DNA of 20,993 bases from Mucidula mucida (Eukaryota; Basidiomycota; Agaricomycetes; Agaricales; Physalacriaceae), in contig JADNYV010000588.1 of assembly GCA_015501055.1 (NCBI GenBank), positions 1-20,993 of the forward strand. Direction: 5' to 3'. Numbering within the stretch: position 1 is the stretch's first letter; the number at the start of each line of letters is the position of its first letter. The notes below the pieces were generated by a model that was not told the origin of the DNA, ran no database searches, and was given only the letters and a program-made list of their open reading frames with translations. The position numbers were made by a program, and so were the translations under genes. Of the stretch, positions 1-10,152 are shown in pieces.

Positions 1-1
1 G

Positions 2-676
2 TTCTATAAAGTTGCGGACGCCGTCGAAGACGACTTAAACGAGCCGATAAACGCTAACATGCAAAAATGGGAGTTTTTCTGGCTCAAATTATTAACTGCA
101 GAGGGCAAAAGTGAGGACGAAATCCTCCGCGACGCGTGGTTCGGAAAAGGAAGGCTATATCAGCTTGCATGTGCAGATGAGTAAGCTACATCTCTTTCTC
201 AAGGCTTCAACTGAGGACCGGCGGGAAGTTTTCCAACAGCCACGCCATTCGCGTCATTCCCTGCTGGCCAGTCCGACACCGTGACAACCTCGTTCTCAAA
301 GCTATCATTCGACGTCCTCAATTACCTCTGCGTCACGTACCTCAGCATCAGAGACGCCGCGTCTCTCCTCACCCTAAACCGTTCCCTGCGCGCCGCTCTT
401 CTTCCCTTCATCGACACCTTCGCACAAAAGGCTATCGCGCGGCGTCATCCGTATTGGCTGCCCATCGTCGCCCCGTGTCTTAGAGGCGACGAAGAGCAGC
501 TCCGGTGGGAGGAGATGTGGGCTGCCAGTGAGGGTGTGGTCCCGTGGGCGCTGTACGCGAGGGAATGCGCAAAGAGCCCGGGTATGAGGAACCGGGAGCG
601 GATTTGGGGCATGGCGGAGAGGTTTAGGGATTTGGTGAAGGAGCAGGGGTGGATAGATGGGAGAACGTCGGTTTAG
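2..676 (+). CDS. F-box-like protein, 3' part (5' end outside window)
   Basis: The coding frame is open from the left edge and the start lies outside. I join 2-180 to 229-676 across a 48-nt intron (GTAAGC donor at 181, GGGAAG acceptor ending at 228); this keeps the frame and bypasses the TAA at 182-184. The second exon reads SKLSFDVLNYLCVTYLSIRD then AASLLTLNRSLRAAL, which has the helix spacing and Leu pattern of an F-box. F-box proteins bind Skp1 and recruit substrates to SCF ubiquitin ligases; the substrate here is unknown. The C-terminal 70 residues are rich in Trp, Arg and Glu, with no recognisable substrate-binding repeat. It ends at TAG 674-676, convergent with the minus-strand F-box gene 250 bp away. 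A GTG at 281 looks like a bacterial-type start but is internal to the exon. The F-box call is moderately sure; the splice is well supported. Confidence 0.62.
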
Positions 677-929
677 GTTGTACGCGGGCGTCGCGATCTT
701 CTTTGCACGAAGTTGGATATTTTTTTGCCTCAACGTTAGTCTTCGGTTCGGTTTATTTTACAGTTACTAGAGTTAGAGGTTGTGGACTATCGTCTGTCCC
801 CTTTCCAAGTAAGTAGAAACAGATGATTCATTAACAAATCATTTTCGCATCTCCACTCACGATTTCAAGTTGCTACTTGAATTGCCACCAATACCCAATC
901 ATACATTTGATACACAGAGAATAAACCAC

Positions 930-2400
930 TTAATAGTCATCATAATCCCAATCCATATTGTTCTCCCACAAAATACACTTGTACGCATGCTGCCAAGGAC
1001 GCTCCAAGTTTTAGCATGCTAACCAACGTGGTCACGAAAAGAACGCACCTTCAACTCATCTTCAATGTATTTTCCCCGTTCTTCAACAAACGCATCGTAG
1101 CGGCGTGCGAGACGGTGCTTCGGGTACTACCAAAAAACACTTCCTCACACTCCTCACTAAGCTCGCGCATCATAGCGGGGATGTGTGGGATCCAGTGATA
1201 GTTGCTGTGAATCTCCAAGGTTTCTATTCCATCATCGTCGTATGTGGATGGATATACTGTCACAAGAGAGTTTCCGTGGCTGTCTTCATGATGATAAGTA
1301 TTGGTGTTTGCGTACAATTTCAAGGCACTGCTACTCACCAGAAAGCATGACGAGCGGAAGTACCTCCTCGGATGCGAAGGGAATCTTTTTGAGGACGATG
1401 TGAGGTCGGGCGCTGACGAGACTGTGCCACAAGTCAAGTCAATGCGGAAGGAAGATACATCATCATCTGGTGAATAACAAACTTTGCCGCTATACACTTT
1501 GCACACACACGTTTGCGCAGTGAGAAGAAGCGCGTGAGCTTCTTCTTTGGGCCCGGACCACAGTACTATACATAGTTTCTAAGAATCTCAGTTTGACCAG
1601 GAGTCGGAAACGAAACGAACCTGGCAGTTTTCTCCGTACAGAAAGCGGGCCCACTGGAGTTCAGTGACATCTGAGGGCGGCGGGGGAACACTGATAGTCT
1701 CATTGGAGCGGGCGTGCTTCCACATCTTGAGTGAGGCGGGAGAGCTGTCCGAGAGGTATTCATAGAAGACGCGACAGAGGAACATGAGCGAGACCAGCGG
1801 TTCCGGTGGGAGATACGATGTTATCTTTCAAACAGAAGAAACGTGAGTACGAATGCGGAGAGACAAAGAGCATATGTACTAACTTCCAGTATTAGTTCAG
1901 CAGGGAGAAGTTGCAGGGCGCCACCTCCAGAAGCTGCCTGTTTCCTGCCCTTGCCTTTTACTACTACACGAGTCTTTGAAGGAACTTTGGTCTTGGTGCG
2001 TTTCGATGGCTTTGGAACTTCGTAGTCGGATCCATCGTGGACAGAGTGAGTCCTTGTTTATGCATATGGGAACGAGCAAGAGAGATGTCACGAGGAGCCT
2101 CGTTGCCTATGATCTGAGGTCGTTGAGGCTTTTGGTCCAAGGAAAGAGGAAACAGAAAACACTGCGTATTGAACAGAAAGTTACAGAGTCTATGATGGTA
2201 AATGGCGCACCGGAAAGCTGCTATGAGGTACATAGGAACGGTCTTTAACGTTTAGTGGACTTGAAGACTGAAGCAGAACTGAGAAGACGCGACTTGGATG
2301 CTGATCGGCGGCAAACCCGGACCCGCGTAGTAGCTTCTCTTTCACGACCATGACTCGGTACCTTCTTTCTCATGGTCGTCAATCCTTCGCTATGTCCGTG
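930..2400 (-). CDS. F-box protein with CxxC-CxxC zinc-knuckle-like module
   Basis: A multi-exon gene on the minus strand. Exons I can define are 1884-2052, 1621-1824, 1483-1565, 1339-1421, 1049-1256 and 930-989, separated by introns of 59, 55, 61, 82 and 59 nt with GTTAGT, GTTCGT, GTTTGT, GTGAGT and GTGCGT donors. The first defined exon holds a basic linker (KPSKRTKTKVPSKT, then KGKGRKQ) followed by the F-box LLPAELILEITSYLPPEPLV. Next come CQYCG and RKRVCAKC, a paired-cysteine module usual in the large Agaricomycete F-box families. The end reads HAYKCILWENNMDWDYDDY and stops at 930-932. The presumed role is a Skp1-binding SCF adaptor; the substrate is unknown. The 5' end is unresolved: ATG candidates lie near 2370-2420 and the linking intron is unclear. 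At about 1126 the frame changes by one base unless a very short intron is used, so one base may be missing there. Confidence 0.82.
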
Positions 2401-2585
2401 TGTGACGTTGTACGCTCCATGCATCGACGTTTCTCTATGTAGCAACGGGACTCATGTTGCCTCTCTACCGCTGAAAGACACGTTTACCTCGACGGTCAAT
2501 GCGTACCCATCTCACATGACCAGACACACAATGGACAGCATAAATTCGGTGTGGACGCTCTGAAAATGGTACACCTACCACCATC

Positions 2586-4238
2586 ATGTCTTTTTTACAC
2601 CACTATAGTGAGTTCAATTCGACCCATCACGTTGTTTCACACTCAGGCTATGCGTTTGCAGACGACCCTACGCTTTCGTCGGACGATGTACGTTCCCTGG
2701 TTGTCTCGATTGGATTTTCCCAACTAACAAATAAACAGGATAGCGAATATACTGTGGCCTACACCCCAACCGAAGAGTTTCCCCGCGTCTCAATCCACTC
2801 CGGAGACGAAGACGAAGACGAATATTTCGACAGGGCGCGGATGATGGCGGCTTTGCAGGAAGCGATGGGGATCCCCGCGTCTGCGGTCAAGCACGAGTCG
2901 CGCCGTGTCGACTTGCCCAATGGCGCCTACCGCATTGTGACAGCGCACTCTTTCCAGCGTCCTCCCGAGGTCCAATCTCCACTCGAACAAGCATCCCTCT
3001 CTATCCTCCAGCTGGACAAGGAGCGTGCGCGCGCCATCGTTAATGACCGCGAAATCGAGCGCTCCATTCAGGGCGCGCGCATCGACGAACTGCGGGCATC
3101 CAACCTCGACGTGGAACACGATATATCTGATGTTCGAACCGAGATGCAGCTCCTAGCGCGCGCCAAAGTCATGGAGACACGCGATCTAGTTGCACGGCTT
3201 GATCAAGTGGATGATCATCTGCGCGTTTTGTGGGGGCTGTTCTACAACGTATTTGTAGCAATTGCGGAGAATCGCGACAGGGCGAGCGAGCAGCGCGTGT
3301 ACGTTCTTGAAGGGGAACGACTTCTTGAAGAGCTTTCGGTGAGGACGAACAAGGCTCGGCGGGACTACGACGCTGCCAAATGGTGGAAGGACGAGGAGGA
3401 GAAGCATGTAAGGATTCATGCTGAGAGTATGGGCGTTCTGTTAGGACGCATCCAAGCGTCAGAACAGAATATCCTGATGTTTCAGGAGAAGCTGAGAGTG
3501 GCGCGTGTAGGGCAAAAGGTGAACGCGCGTACACGGGAGCTGTCGGAGAAGAGAGAGCGGGATATTAGGGAGAGGGAGACAAAGGCGGAGCTGGTCTTGC
3601 GCACGAACTCTATGCCTGTGAGCACTCTCAGTGTCAAAGCCCACGCGTTGAAGGAGCAGGTCGGGGAGATGAACAAGTCAACGCAGGGCTTGAAGGATGA
3701 GATTGCTGCCCTTCGCGTCCAACTTGGGCCGCGGTTGGGGTTGGAGAAGCGTCAGCAGGAACTCACGGCAACGCTGGCGACGGCGCGACTCGAGGTGCCC
3801 AAGCTGAAAGAGCAGTACGCCAAGCTCAAAGAGGATCTCGAGGACAAGCTGGAGGATCTGGAAGAGTCGGGTGACTTGTTCCGGCATAACCAGGCCGAGT
3901 ATAAACGCGCTTTGGTTGACTTGTCTGATCTAGAGGCGGAATGTCAGAGTGTGCAGATGAGGAATGCGGAGATTAGGGCGGGGAAGGCGAGTACGAGTCA
4001 GGTGGAGAAGCGAAATTTGGTGTTGGAGGAGGATATGCCAAGGGCGGTGGAGGAGCTGGGGAAGGCGAGGGAGGAAGAGGAGAGGGTACGGTGCGCGGTG
4101 ATTAAAGAAGGGAGGGAGGCGAAGGAGAGGATTGTGGCGTTGAGGAAGGAGCTGGCGGGGTTGAAGGGGCGGGTGGAGTATGCGAGGCGCAAGGTGAACG
4201 TTTGGGAGGCGAGGTGTGTGGTGAAGCAGGATGTGTAG
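2586..4238 (+). CDS. Long coiled-coil protein, function unknown
   Basis: The 1653-nt frame contains a clear intron at 2688-2738 (51 nt: GTACGT donor, CAACTAAC branch site, AAACAG acceptor). It has no stop and a length divisible by three, so it hides inside the frame. Splicing removes 17 residues and leaves 533 aa. The first ~100 residues are polar and acidic (GDEDEDEYFD). From about residue 125 to the end the protein is Glu/Lys/Arg/Leu-rich with heptad spacing (e.g. KLKEDLEDKLEDLEESGDLF), predicting an almost continuous coiled coil with one short hydrophobic interruption (LWGLFYNVFVAIAENRD). No motor head, SMC hinge or transmembrane segment is visible. It resembles structural or scaffold coiled-coil proteins but I cannot assign a family. 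The start at 2586 precedes the intron and is the first ATG of the frame. Confidence 0.8.
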   Translation: MSFLHHYSEFNSTHHVVSHSGYAFADDPTLSSDDVRSLVVSIGFSQLTNKQDSEYTVAYTPTEEFPRVSIHSGDEDEDEYFDRARMMAALQEAMGIPASAVKHESRRVDLPNGAYRIVTAHSFQRPPEVQSPLEQASLSILQLDKERARAIVNDREIERSIQGARIDELRASNLDVEHDISDVRTEMQLLARAKVMETRDLVARLDQVDDHLRVLWGLFYNVFVAIAENRDRASEQRVYVLEGERLLEELSVRTNKARRDYDAAKWWKDEEEKHVRIHAESMGVLLGRIQASEQNILMFQEKLRVARVGQKVNARTRELSEKRERDIRERETKAELVLRTNSMPVSTLSVKAHALKEQVGEMNKSTQGLKDEIAALRVQLGPRLGLEKRQQELTATLATARLEVPKLKEQYAKLKEDLEDKLEDLEESGDLFRHNQAEYKRALVDLSDLEAECQSVQMRNAEIRAGKASTSQVEKRNLVLEEDMPRAVEELGKAREEEERVRCAVIKEGREAKERIVALRKELAGLKGRVEYARRKVNVWEARCVVKQDV

Positions 4239-4757
4239 GGTTTTTGTATCTATTCTGTTAGTGTGGTGGTGGTGTACCAATATTGTTTATCAAGTATTTG
4301 TGAACGGGATGTCAGTGGTGTAGCAAGAAGTGAGACTAAAATGTGACGACCGCAACTTGAACCACTTCGAGGGTTCACAGCGGTATTGATATCATATTGA
4401 AATTGTCGAGAGCAGCGGGATTGAAGGGCATGTCACTGCGCCACATTGCATCATTTACAGATTAAGGGTTTAGGATGGTAAAGTAAGGCGATGGTGTGGC
4501 ACGGTGCTGCGCCACATCACATGGCGTGGTATCAAAACCGGTGCAGAACGTGAGCCTCGAGTTCTGGGGGGGTTAAGTTGCGACCGAGTTGCGACGGGGA
4601 TAATTACTGGATAATTGAAGCACCACCTCAGGGTCCAGAGTTTAGATAAGATAGGGTTATAGGTTCTGATACGCCTCTCGGTAAATAACGGTATCGATAC
4701 GTCGAAGGCTGGCGGGTAGATCTACTCGCTGAGCAAAAAGCGAATATTTCTTTGGTA
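4239..4757. other. Intergenic region with degenerate repeats
   Basis: No credible gene. It contains degenerate blocks also found beside the other tRNA-Asn gene: 4470-4560 resembles 12969-13055 in inverted orientation (shared core CTGCGCCACATCAC), and a short block near 4708-4719 (GGCTGGCGGGTAG) matches 13109-13122. GTTGCGAC occurs twice in tandem at about 4577-4596. The rest looks like unremarkable intergenic DNA. Confidence 0.6.
4735..4739 (-). terminator. Pol III T-run terminator of tRNA-Asn
   Basis: A run of five T on the minus strand lies 18 nt after the tRNA discriminator base. It is the first run of four or more T, as expected for RNA polymerase III termination. Confidence 0.5.
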
Positions 4758-4849
4758 CTGCCCCAGAGAGGCTCGAACTCTCGACCTTCCGATGACCTTC
4801 TCCGCAGGAGATAACAGTCGGACGCTGTAACCAACTCAGCCATGGGGCA
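4758..4849 (-). tRNA. tRNA-Asn(GUU) with 18-nt intron
   Basis: The full cloverleaf is visible. Acceptor TGCCCCA (4849-4843) pairs with TGGGGCA, discriminator G is at 4758, D-stem GCTG/CAGC, anticodon stem TCCGA/TCGGA, loop C-T-GTT-A..A, T-stem GAGAG/CTCTC around TTCGAGC. The anticodon GTT decodes Asn. An 18-nt intron (4794-4811, TCTCCTGCGGAGAAGGTC on the gene strand) sits between positions 37 and 38, the canonical site of nuclear tRNA introns cut by the tRNA splicing endonuclease. Without it the tRNA is 74 nt. The mature sequence is identical to the copy at 12786, but the introns differ completely. Confidence 0.95.
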
Positions 4850-5142
4850 AGTGATAATGACCTGGCTGCTCAGACTTCGATCTAAAAGTTGGCGGACGAA
4901 TCGAGTGATGAGATCATAACGCGATGATTCATCGGTTGACGGAAAGCCAAGCGGGTCGTTCATCTGTTGACTCTTGACGGTCATCGAAGGCTTTTGGATT
5001 TGCGTGTTATGAACGCTTACAGCACATCGCGCAGGATCTGATTAAGGTGCGAGGCTCGTGTTCCAGTGCCACAAATTCTCACACTTGCATAGATTCCTCC
5101 ATCCCCAACGGGCACTGCACTAACACATCCTCGCTTCCATCT

Positions 5143-8100
5143 ATGGCGAAAAGCAAGTCGTCCGCGACATCTGCCACGCGCAAGAAACACGCCGCCAAGA
5201 AAGCGCCCGATGAACCCTCGACGTCGAGCAACCCTCCCTCTGTTCCGCCCAAAGGCAAAACCAAAAAAGAACGCAAAGACGCTAAATCTGCTCCGCGCAA
5301 AAAGGTGTATATACCGCCGTCCAAACCAGCCCCTGCGCGCCCCGATCCGCTAGACACGCTTAACTTGGTATCACTCATCCCGCCGGAACTGGCGATCACG
5401 CTGCGTGCATTAGGCAAGAAGAGCTTGGTGACACGAATGCGCGGCGTCGAAGATCTGAAATCGTCGTGGCTCGCGCAGACGGAGATGATGCGCACTATCC
5501 TCCCAGTGTGGATGCACCACTTGCCGTCGCTCCTCACACATCCATCCCGCCGGCTACGCATCCTCGCCGGCGACGTGCAGCGAGCTTTGGTGGCTATGCC
5601 AGAAGTGCGGGAGGATATGGGTGAGTATGAAGAAGACGAGCATATACTCGGCGCGTGGTGCATGGCGGCCCACGACGGCAATGTCGGCGCGAGGGAGGCG
5701 TGGAAAGCGTATGCGAAGCCGACTGAACGGCTCGCAGAGTATTTGATGAGGGCGATTGAAGATCCGCTGGGTGTGTATGCGGCAATACATGTAGCAGGGG
5801 AGGAGGACGAGGGAGAGACAGAAGAGGATAGAAAAGCGAGGCTGAGGGTCGGTGCGTTGGGCGGGGTGGTGTGGTGTGTCGCGCATGTGCCTATGTCGAT
5901 AACCGAGGCATTATGGGAGTGTTTGACGAGTGAAGGGCAGCCGGGTGTGCGCAAAGCGACGTGGGCCCTGGTTGGTGTGTTATTGGACAAGGACGAGGAC
6001 GTGGAAGATGCCCCCGTGCTAGATGCGGCGTGGCAAGAGTTTGACGTCGGTGTGCAGAGCGTGATGTGGGGACCCGTGTTGAGGTATCTGAAGCGATGGC
6101 CGGGGGAGGAAGGCCATGTCGACGATTTTCTCTCATTTCTTTCACACGGACTCAACACACAGGGTTACGCTGCTGTCGTTGTTGTGCTCAGCACGCTACA
6201 GTTATCTCAAGACGAGGTGCGCGATAATCTGTATCATTTCCATTGTTGACGTTTTTACAGACATTGCGCCTATTCACATCCCTATGGGCACCGATTCACA
6301 ATCGTACACTGCCTGGACGCGAGCACAAGGCCCTGCTGGAATGCGTTTTCGAATGCCTGAATTTGTTGAGCAAGCGACACGCTCATTCGGTACCGGATCA
6401 AGTGGAGACGACCTTTGCATTACTGAAGAGCGGTCAGCTCAAGGTCGATGCGGGTACTCTAGGGCGTATTGTTCCACCGACCGAGCAAGTAAGGAACGCG
6501 GTTTTGGACGCCCGGCCTGTGGATATCCCGGCATTAGTCAAGGTGCTGGATCTCAATCTAAAGGAGGATGTGATGCACAGAGCCGTTTCGCAGTCGGAAG
6601 ATGGCCTGATCGTGGGCATGCTCAGCACGTTTGGTCGCGACACAGTGACACCCGAGCTGGCCAAACGCGTCGCGAGCTCTTCTTACGACGTGATCAAGGC
6701 TTATCTACGCGTCGTGAATAACGACGAGCAGCAACGAGTATGGGACGCACTGCAGTTGGATACCAAGAGACTTGTGGATCTGGCAGAAGAGGTTCCTCTT
6801 TCGTTAGGAGGAGCAAAGTTGGACAATGTTGATTTCGATGGCGAAGACGCGGAGACGGTGAAGCGTATTCTGCGTACGCCACCGGGACTGTTCCTTTCTG
6901 ACGAGGGATACTCGACTATTCTCTCCACTATCACCGACCTCGACCTCATCGACGCTATACCCACTGAGCGTCTTACACCACGTCTCGTTTCCCTTCTCTT
7001 CTTTGTAGGACAGCCGAGGTCTGGTGCCGTGTTACCGGTAGACGATGTGACGGATACATTAAAGGCAATGCTTCTCGAGGGCGAAGAGGTATTCGACCTT
7101 GCAGAGGAGGCAGGCATTGATCCTTGGTCACTCGTACCTCGTCCACCCACCGGAGAGCACACAATAGCGTTCCTCACATCGGTCTGTATCCAACGTAGAC
7201 GAGAGGCATGCGATCCGGAGAGGATGTGGGCCGTACGCGCGCTGCTTACAGAGGAAGGGGAAAGGGCGAGGAGTATCGTCAACTACGTTCTTCACGAGGT
7301 CAATTCTCCCGAGGCGAGGAAGAGGGCGCTGGATCAGGTCTCTTCTTCTGGTTTGGAGTGGCTTCTCAACGACGTGATTCAGCACGGCACCCCCGAAGAA
7401 CTGTCCCGACTTTTAGGACTCGTCTTTTCTGAGCCTGAACCAGAAGAGGCGGATGGATGGGTCGGTTTGGCGCGCAAAATTGGGGATCGTGGGGACGAGG
7501 TGATAAAGGCGCTGTGTTGCGCAGGAGCGGAGGGCAAGGCCATGGAGCGATGGCGCGCAGAGTGGACTGGTGCCATCCTCAACGGCGGCGGTGTGCGCCA
7601 CATGAGAAAACTGGCGGCGAGTATACCGAGGGCAGAGAGCGACGTCGTGTTTGTCCAGCCGGTGCAGAGGGCGGTCAATCTGGTACGCGCGATGGAGGAG
7701 TTTGTCTCGGAGGAAGACGAGGACCCGGTCATTGCGACGCTTCTCCTCCCGCTCCTGCCGATCCTCCAGAACGTTCCCGGCGCACATTGGGATTTTATCT
7801 ATGACGTGATTGCGAGCTCTGTCGATCTCAAAATGGTGCTGGCTATGGACGAGTTGGCTACGACGAACAGGACATTGAGGGAAGAGTGGTCAGGCAGGAG
7901 AAAAGAAGTGATTCGAGACGTATTGGAGTATGTCGTCGAGGGTGGCGACGACACTGATGCTTTGAAGATTCTCGCAGAGGAAGAGGTTGACTGGGATGTC
8001 CTTCCTAAGCTCTGCCATTTATTCTCCTCGGAAGCGTACCCGTTGTTGAACAAGGCGGCGCGTGCATGGACAGAGCACTGGGTCGTGGAGGTGGCTATTG

Positions 8101-8984
8101 GGAGTGAGGAAGCGCGTATCCCGCAAGAGCTGCTGAATGTGTTAGATGTAGATGAGGATCTATTCGCGTGGATGATACTTTTCGATCTGTTTGACGGCGC
8201 GTCGCTCAAGCTCAAGTCGCTTTACGTTGAGCAGGTGCGGGATCTGGCTGCTGTGTTTATGGCAAACGTGGTGGATACAACATTTCCCTTGGACGGGTGG
8301 GCAGTGGATGAGTTTTACGTCTCACGTGAGTTCACTCCCCCATATAACATTAAAATAATACTAATTTGCTCAGTGTACGAGCCAGACCAGTTATCTGAGC
8401 AGATCCTTCGGGCGCATCTCTTCCACCGCGCATTGCTCACTGTCCCCAGTCTGCTGGTTGTGGATAAGGCCATCGCAGCGTACACTGCCAAGTGGTTCAG
8501 CAAAGGACTCATTGCTGCAGAGCTCATTGCGATCCGGCGTGACACCGCTTTGCAAGACGAGCAGTTCAAGGTGCGCATCGTGCGGGACGACACCGAAGTC
8601 GTGGCAGTGTACCTCGTCGATGAACACTCGCTGGAGCTGCGTTTGCGCCTTCCCGCCGACTGGCCTCTTGCGCGCCTGGCAGTTACTGGGCCGAAACGCG
8701 TGGGCGTGGACGAGGAGCGGTGGCGGCGATGGGTGCTCGGCGTGCAGCACGGGTCTGGGCGGCTCGTTGAGCGGCTGGGGGTCTTTAAGCGCAATGTCGA
8801 AGGACACTTTGAGGGGCAGGTCGAGTGCGCGATATGCTATAGTATTATCAGCGTCATGGATGGAACGTTGCCTGCACGACCGTGCAGGACGTGTAAGAAC
8901 CGGTTTCATGGGGGTTGTTTGTACAAGTGGTTTAGTACGAGTCATTCGAGCTCGTGTCCGCTGTGTAGGAGTGATATGGTGTAG
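5143..8984 (+). CDS. LTN1: E3 ubiquitin ligase listerin (ribosome quality control)
   Basis: Exons 5143-6216, 6261-8325 and 8374-8984 total 3750 nt, giving 1249 aa. Introns are 6217-6260 (44 nt, GTGCGC...TTACAG) and 8326-8373 (48 nt, GTGAGT, CTAAT branch, CTCAG; stop-free and in frame). The ATG at 5143 (CTATGGCG) is the first in frame and begins a Lys/Ser/Pro-rich tail. A long helical HEAT/ARM-like body follows, then an RWD-like segment (RLPADWPLARLAVTGPKRVG) and a C-terminal C4HC3 RING: Cys1198, 1201, 1217, 1220, His1225, Cys1228, 1241, 1244. CAICYSIIS and CRTCKNRFH...CLYKWF are listerin signatures. The family binds stalled 60S subunits in the cytosol and ubiquitinates trapped nascent chains, acting with Rqc2 and Cdc48. 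At 1249 aa it is shorter than yeast Ltn1 (about 1560 aa), mostly in the middle HEAT part. Family assignment is near certain. Confidence 0.97.
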
Positions 8985-9532
8985 AATATGATCTGGATTT
9001 TGGGAAGAGGACGAGATAAGCGCTTCAACGATTCGAACAATGCGATTCGTCACCGGTGTTGTTTACATGTTGAGTTGATTGATTTGGCGTGGAGGCGTGG
9101 ATTAGCGGTCCGCGTCCTTGTGCTGTTAGAGGATGGGTTTTTCTCACAAGTTCCGGCGCGTGTGCACAGCATGTCTTTCAGTTTCGCGACTGTGCGGGAT
9201 ATTCTTGAGAGGACACAGAATGACTTCTGCGAGGAGGCGTGGTCTAGCGGTTTCGCCTGATTACTTCGAATCCAGCCCGAAGGCAGTTATTTTTAACAGT
9301 CCTGTTGCTTGGGACGTTAGTACGTGAAAACTATATATCTTGAATTTCAAGTCGGCACAAGCCAAACTTATTTATCTCTCCCCTCCTTAATGGAAACAAA
9401 ACCAAATCAGGATATTACATGAAGCACGCAATCCACTCAACGGAGGTGTAGAGGATTTACTTGGCCCATGGCCCATGCCTGGCACACTCGCCGGACCATT
9501 ACCCACTCAGACCATCTTACTTCCTTTTTAGT
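8985..9532. other. Intergenic region, one short imperfect direct repeat
   Basis: No credible gene. A 19-nt unit (GGAGGCGTGG-NN-TAGCGGT) occurs at 9091-9109 and 9233-9251 with two mismatches. Both copies resemble a tRNA A-box, but neither region folds as a tRNA. The last 200 bases are AT-rich and probably hold the 3' end of listerin and of the opposing small gene. Confidence 0.5.
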
Positions 9533-9857
9533 CTACTTACTTGTTATTCTTCTCATAGCTTTGACCATCCTCTTATTGTATACAAAGGAATGATATAAGA
9601 GATCTCCCCGCTCGTCGTCCGATTGTACAGCCAACCGGTACCTAGTACCTACAGAGGTTTCGGCGTTCGGGCTTCCTGGGACCTGAACCGAGGAAAAACA
9701 ATGCATTTCTTTCACAAGTTCGGCCGCGCGCTTCCTGGGCAAAACAACATGCATCTCCAAGTAGGGAGGATGCGTGCTTTCCAGATTGTAAGTGACAGAC
9801 TAGGGCCCGAAATGTGGATATTGATGAGACGAGAAAACGTACCGTCACACTCCACAT
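9533..9857 (-). CDS. Small hypothetical protein (93 aa), unrecognised
   Basis: The model is ATG at 9857, a 15-nt first exon (9843-9857, MWSVT), a 43-nt intron (9800-9842, GTACGT donor, CCCTAG acceptor), then 9533-9799. The second exon (VTYNLESTHPPYLEMHVVLP, then RKRAAELVKEMHCF and SDDERGDLLYHSFVYNKRMV) has natural-looking composition and ends at TAG. The tiny first exon is uncertain: the frame is also open upstream, where an alternative acceptor (CCATTTCAG near 9870) could attach a further exon, so this may be the 3' end of a larger gene. No signal peptide, transmembrane segment or known domain is seen. It lies downstream of, and parallel to, the unrecognised gene at 10153-11230 but is not joined to it, because that gene has its own clear stop. 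Confidence 0.4.
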
Positions 9858-10152
9858 TCGCCCACGCTGAAATGGAGAAGGTGGATGTAGCTAAGGACGT
9901 GGACGTTTTGCCGCCTTTTAGGACAAGAATCAAGATTGTCAGTCAATCCGAGTCAGGGTACTAAATAAATACGCCCACTGAGGAGACAAGGTTCACAGTG
10001 CCAGTCTTCAAGGCGGGTCAGATTTGAGATTTCGGTGGCTGATTCATCTAGAGAAAGTCACTGTTCGTATTGTCCCACGTGCCTTGTGATGTTGTTCTGA
10101 CCGCGAGGATAAATGGATAGATTGTAGTATGATACGAACAGATAACAGTTTG

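Noticed and set aside
281..283. GTG start for the first F-box gene
   Set aside because: Fungal nuclear genes start at ATG, and the frame continues upstream through a good intron.
4628..4984. 118-codon minus-strand frame across the tRNA gene
   Set aside because: It runs through tRNA-Asn and its intron; composition is non-coding.
5079..6158. 359-codon open frame on the minus strand opposite listerin exon 1
   Set aside because: Ser/Thr/Arg-rich composition without domains; it mirrors the GC-biased third positions of the real gene on the other strand.
9228..9290. tRNA gene near the second A-box-like repeat
   Set aside because: No anticodon arm and no pairing acceptor stem; the distance between A-box-like and B-box-like parts is too short.
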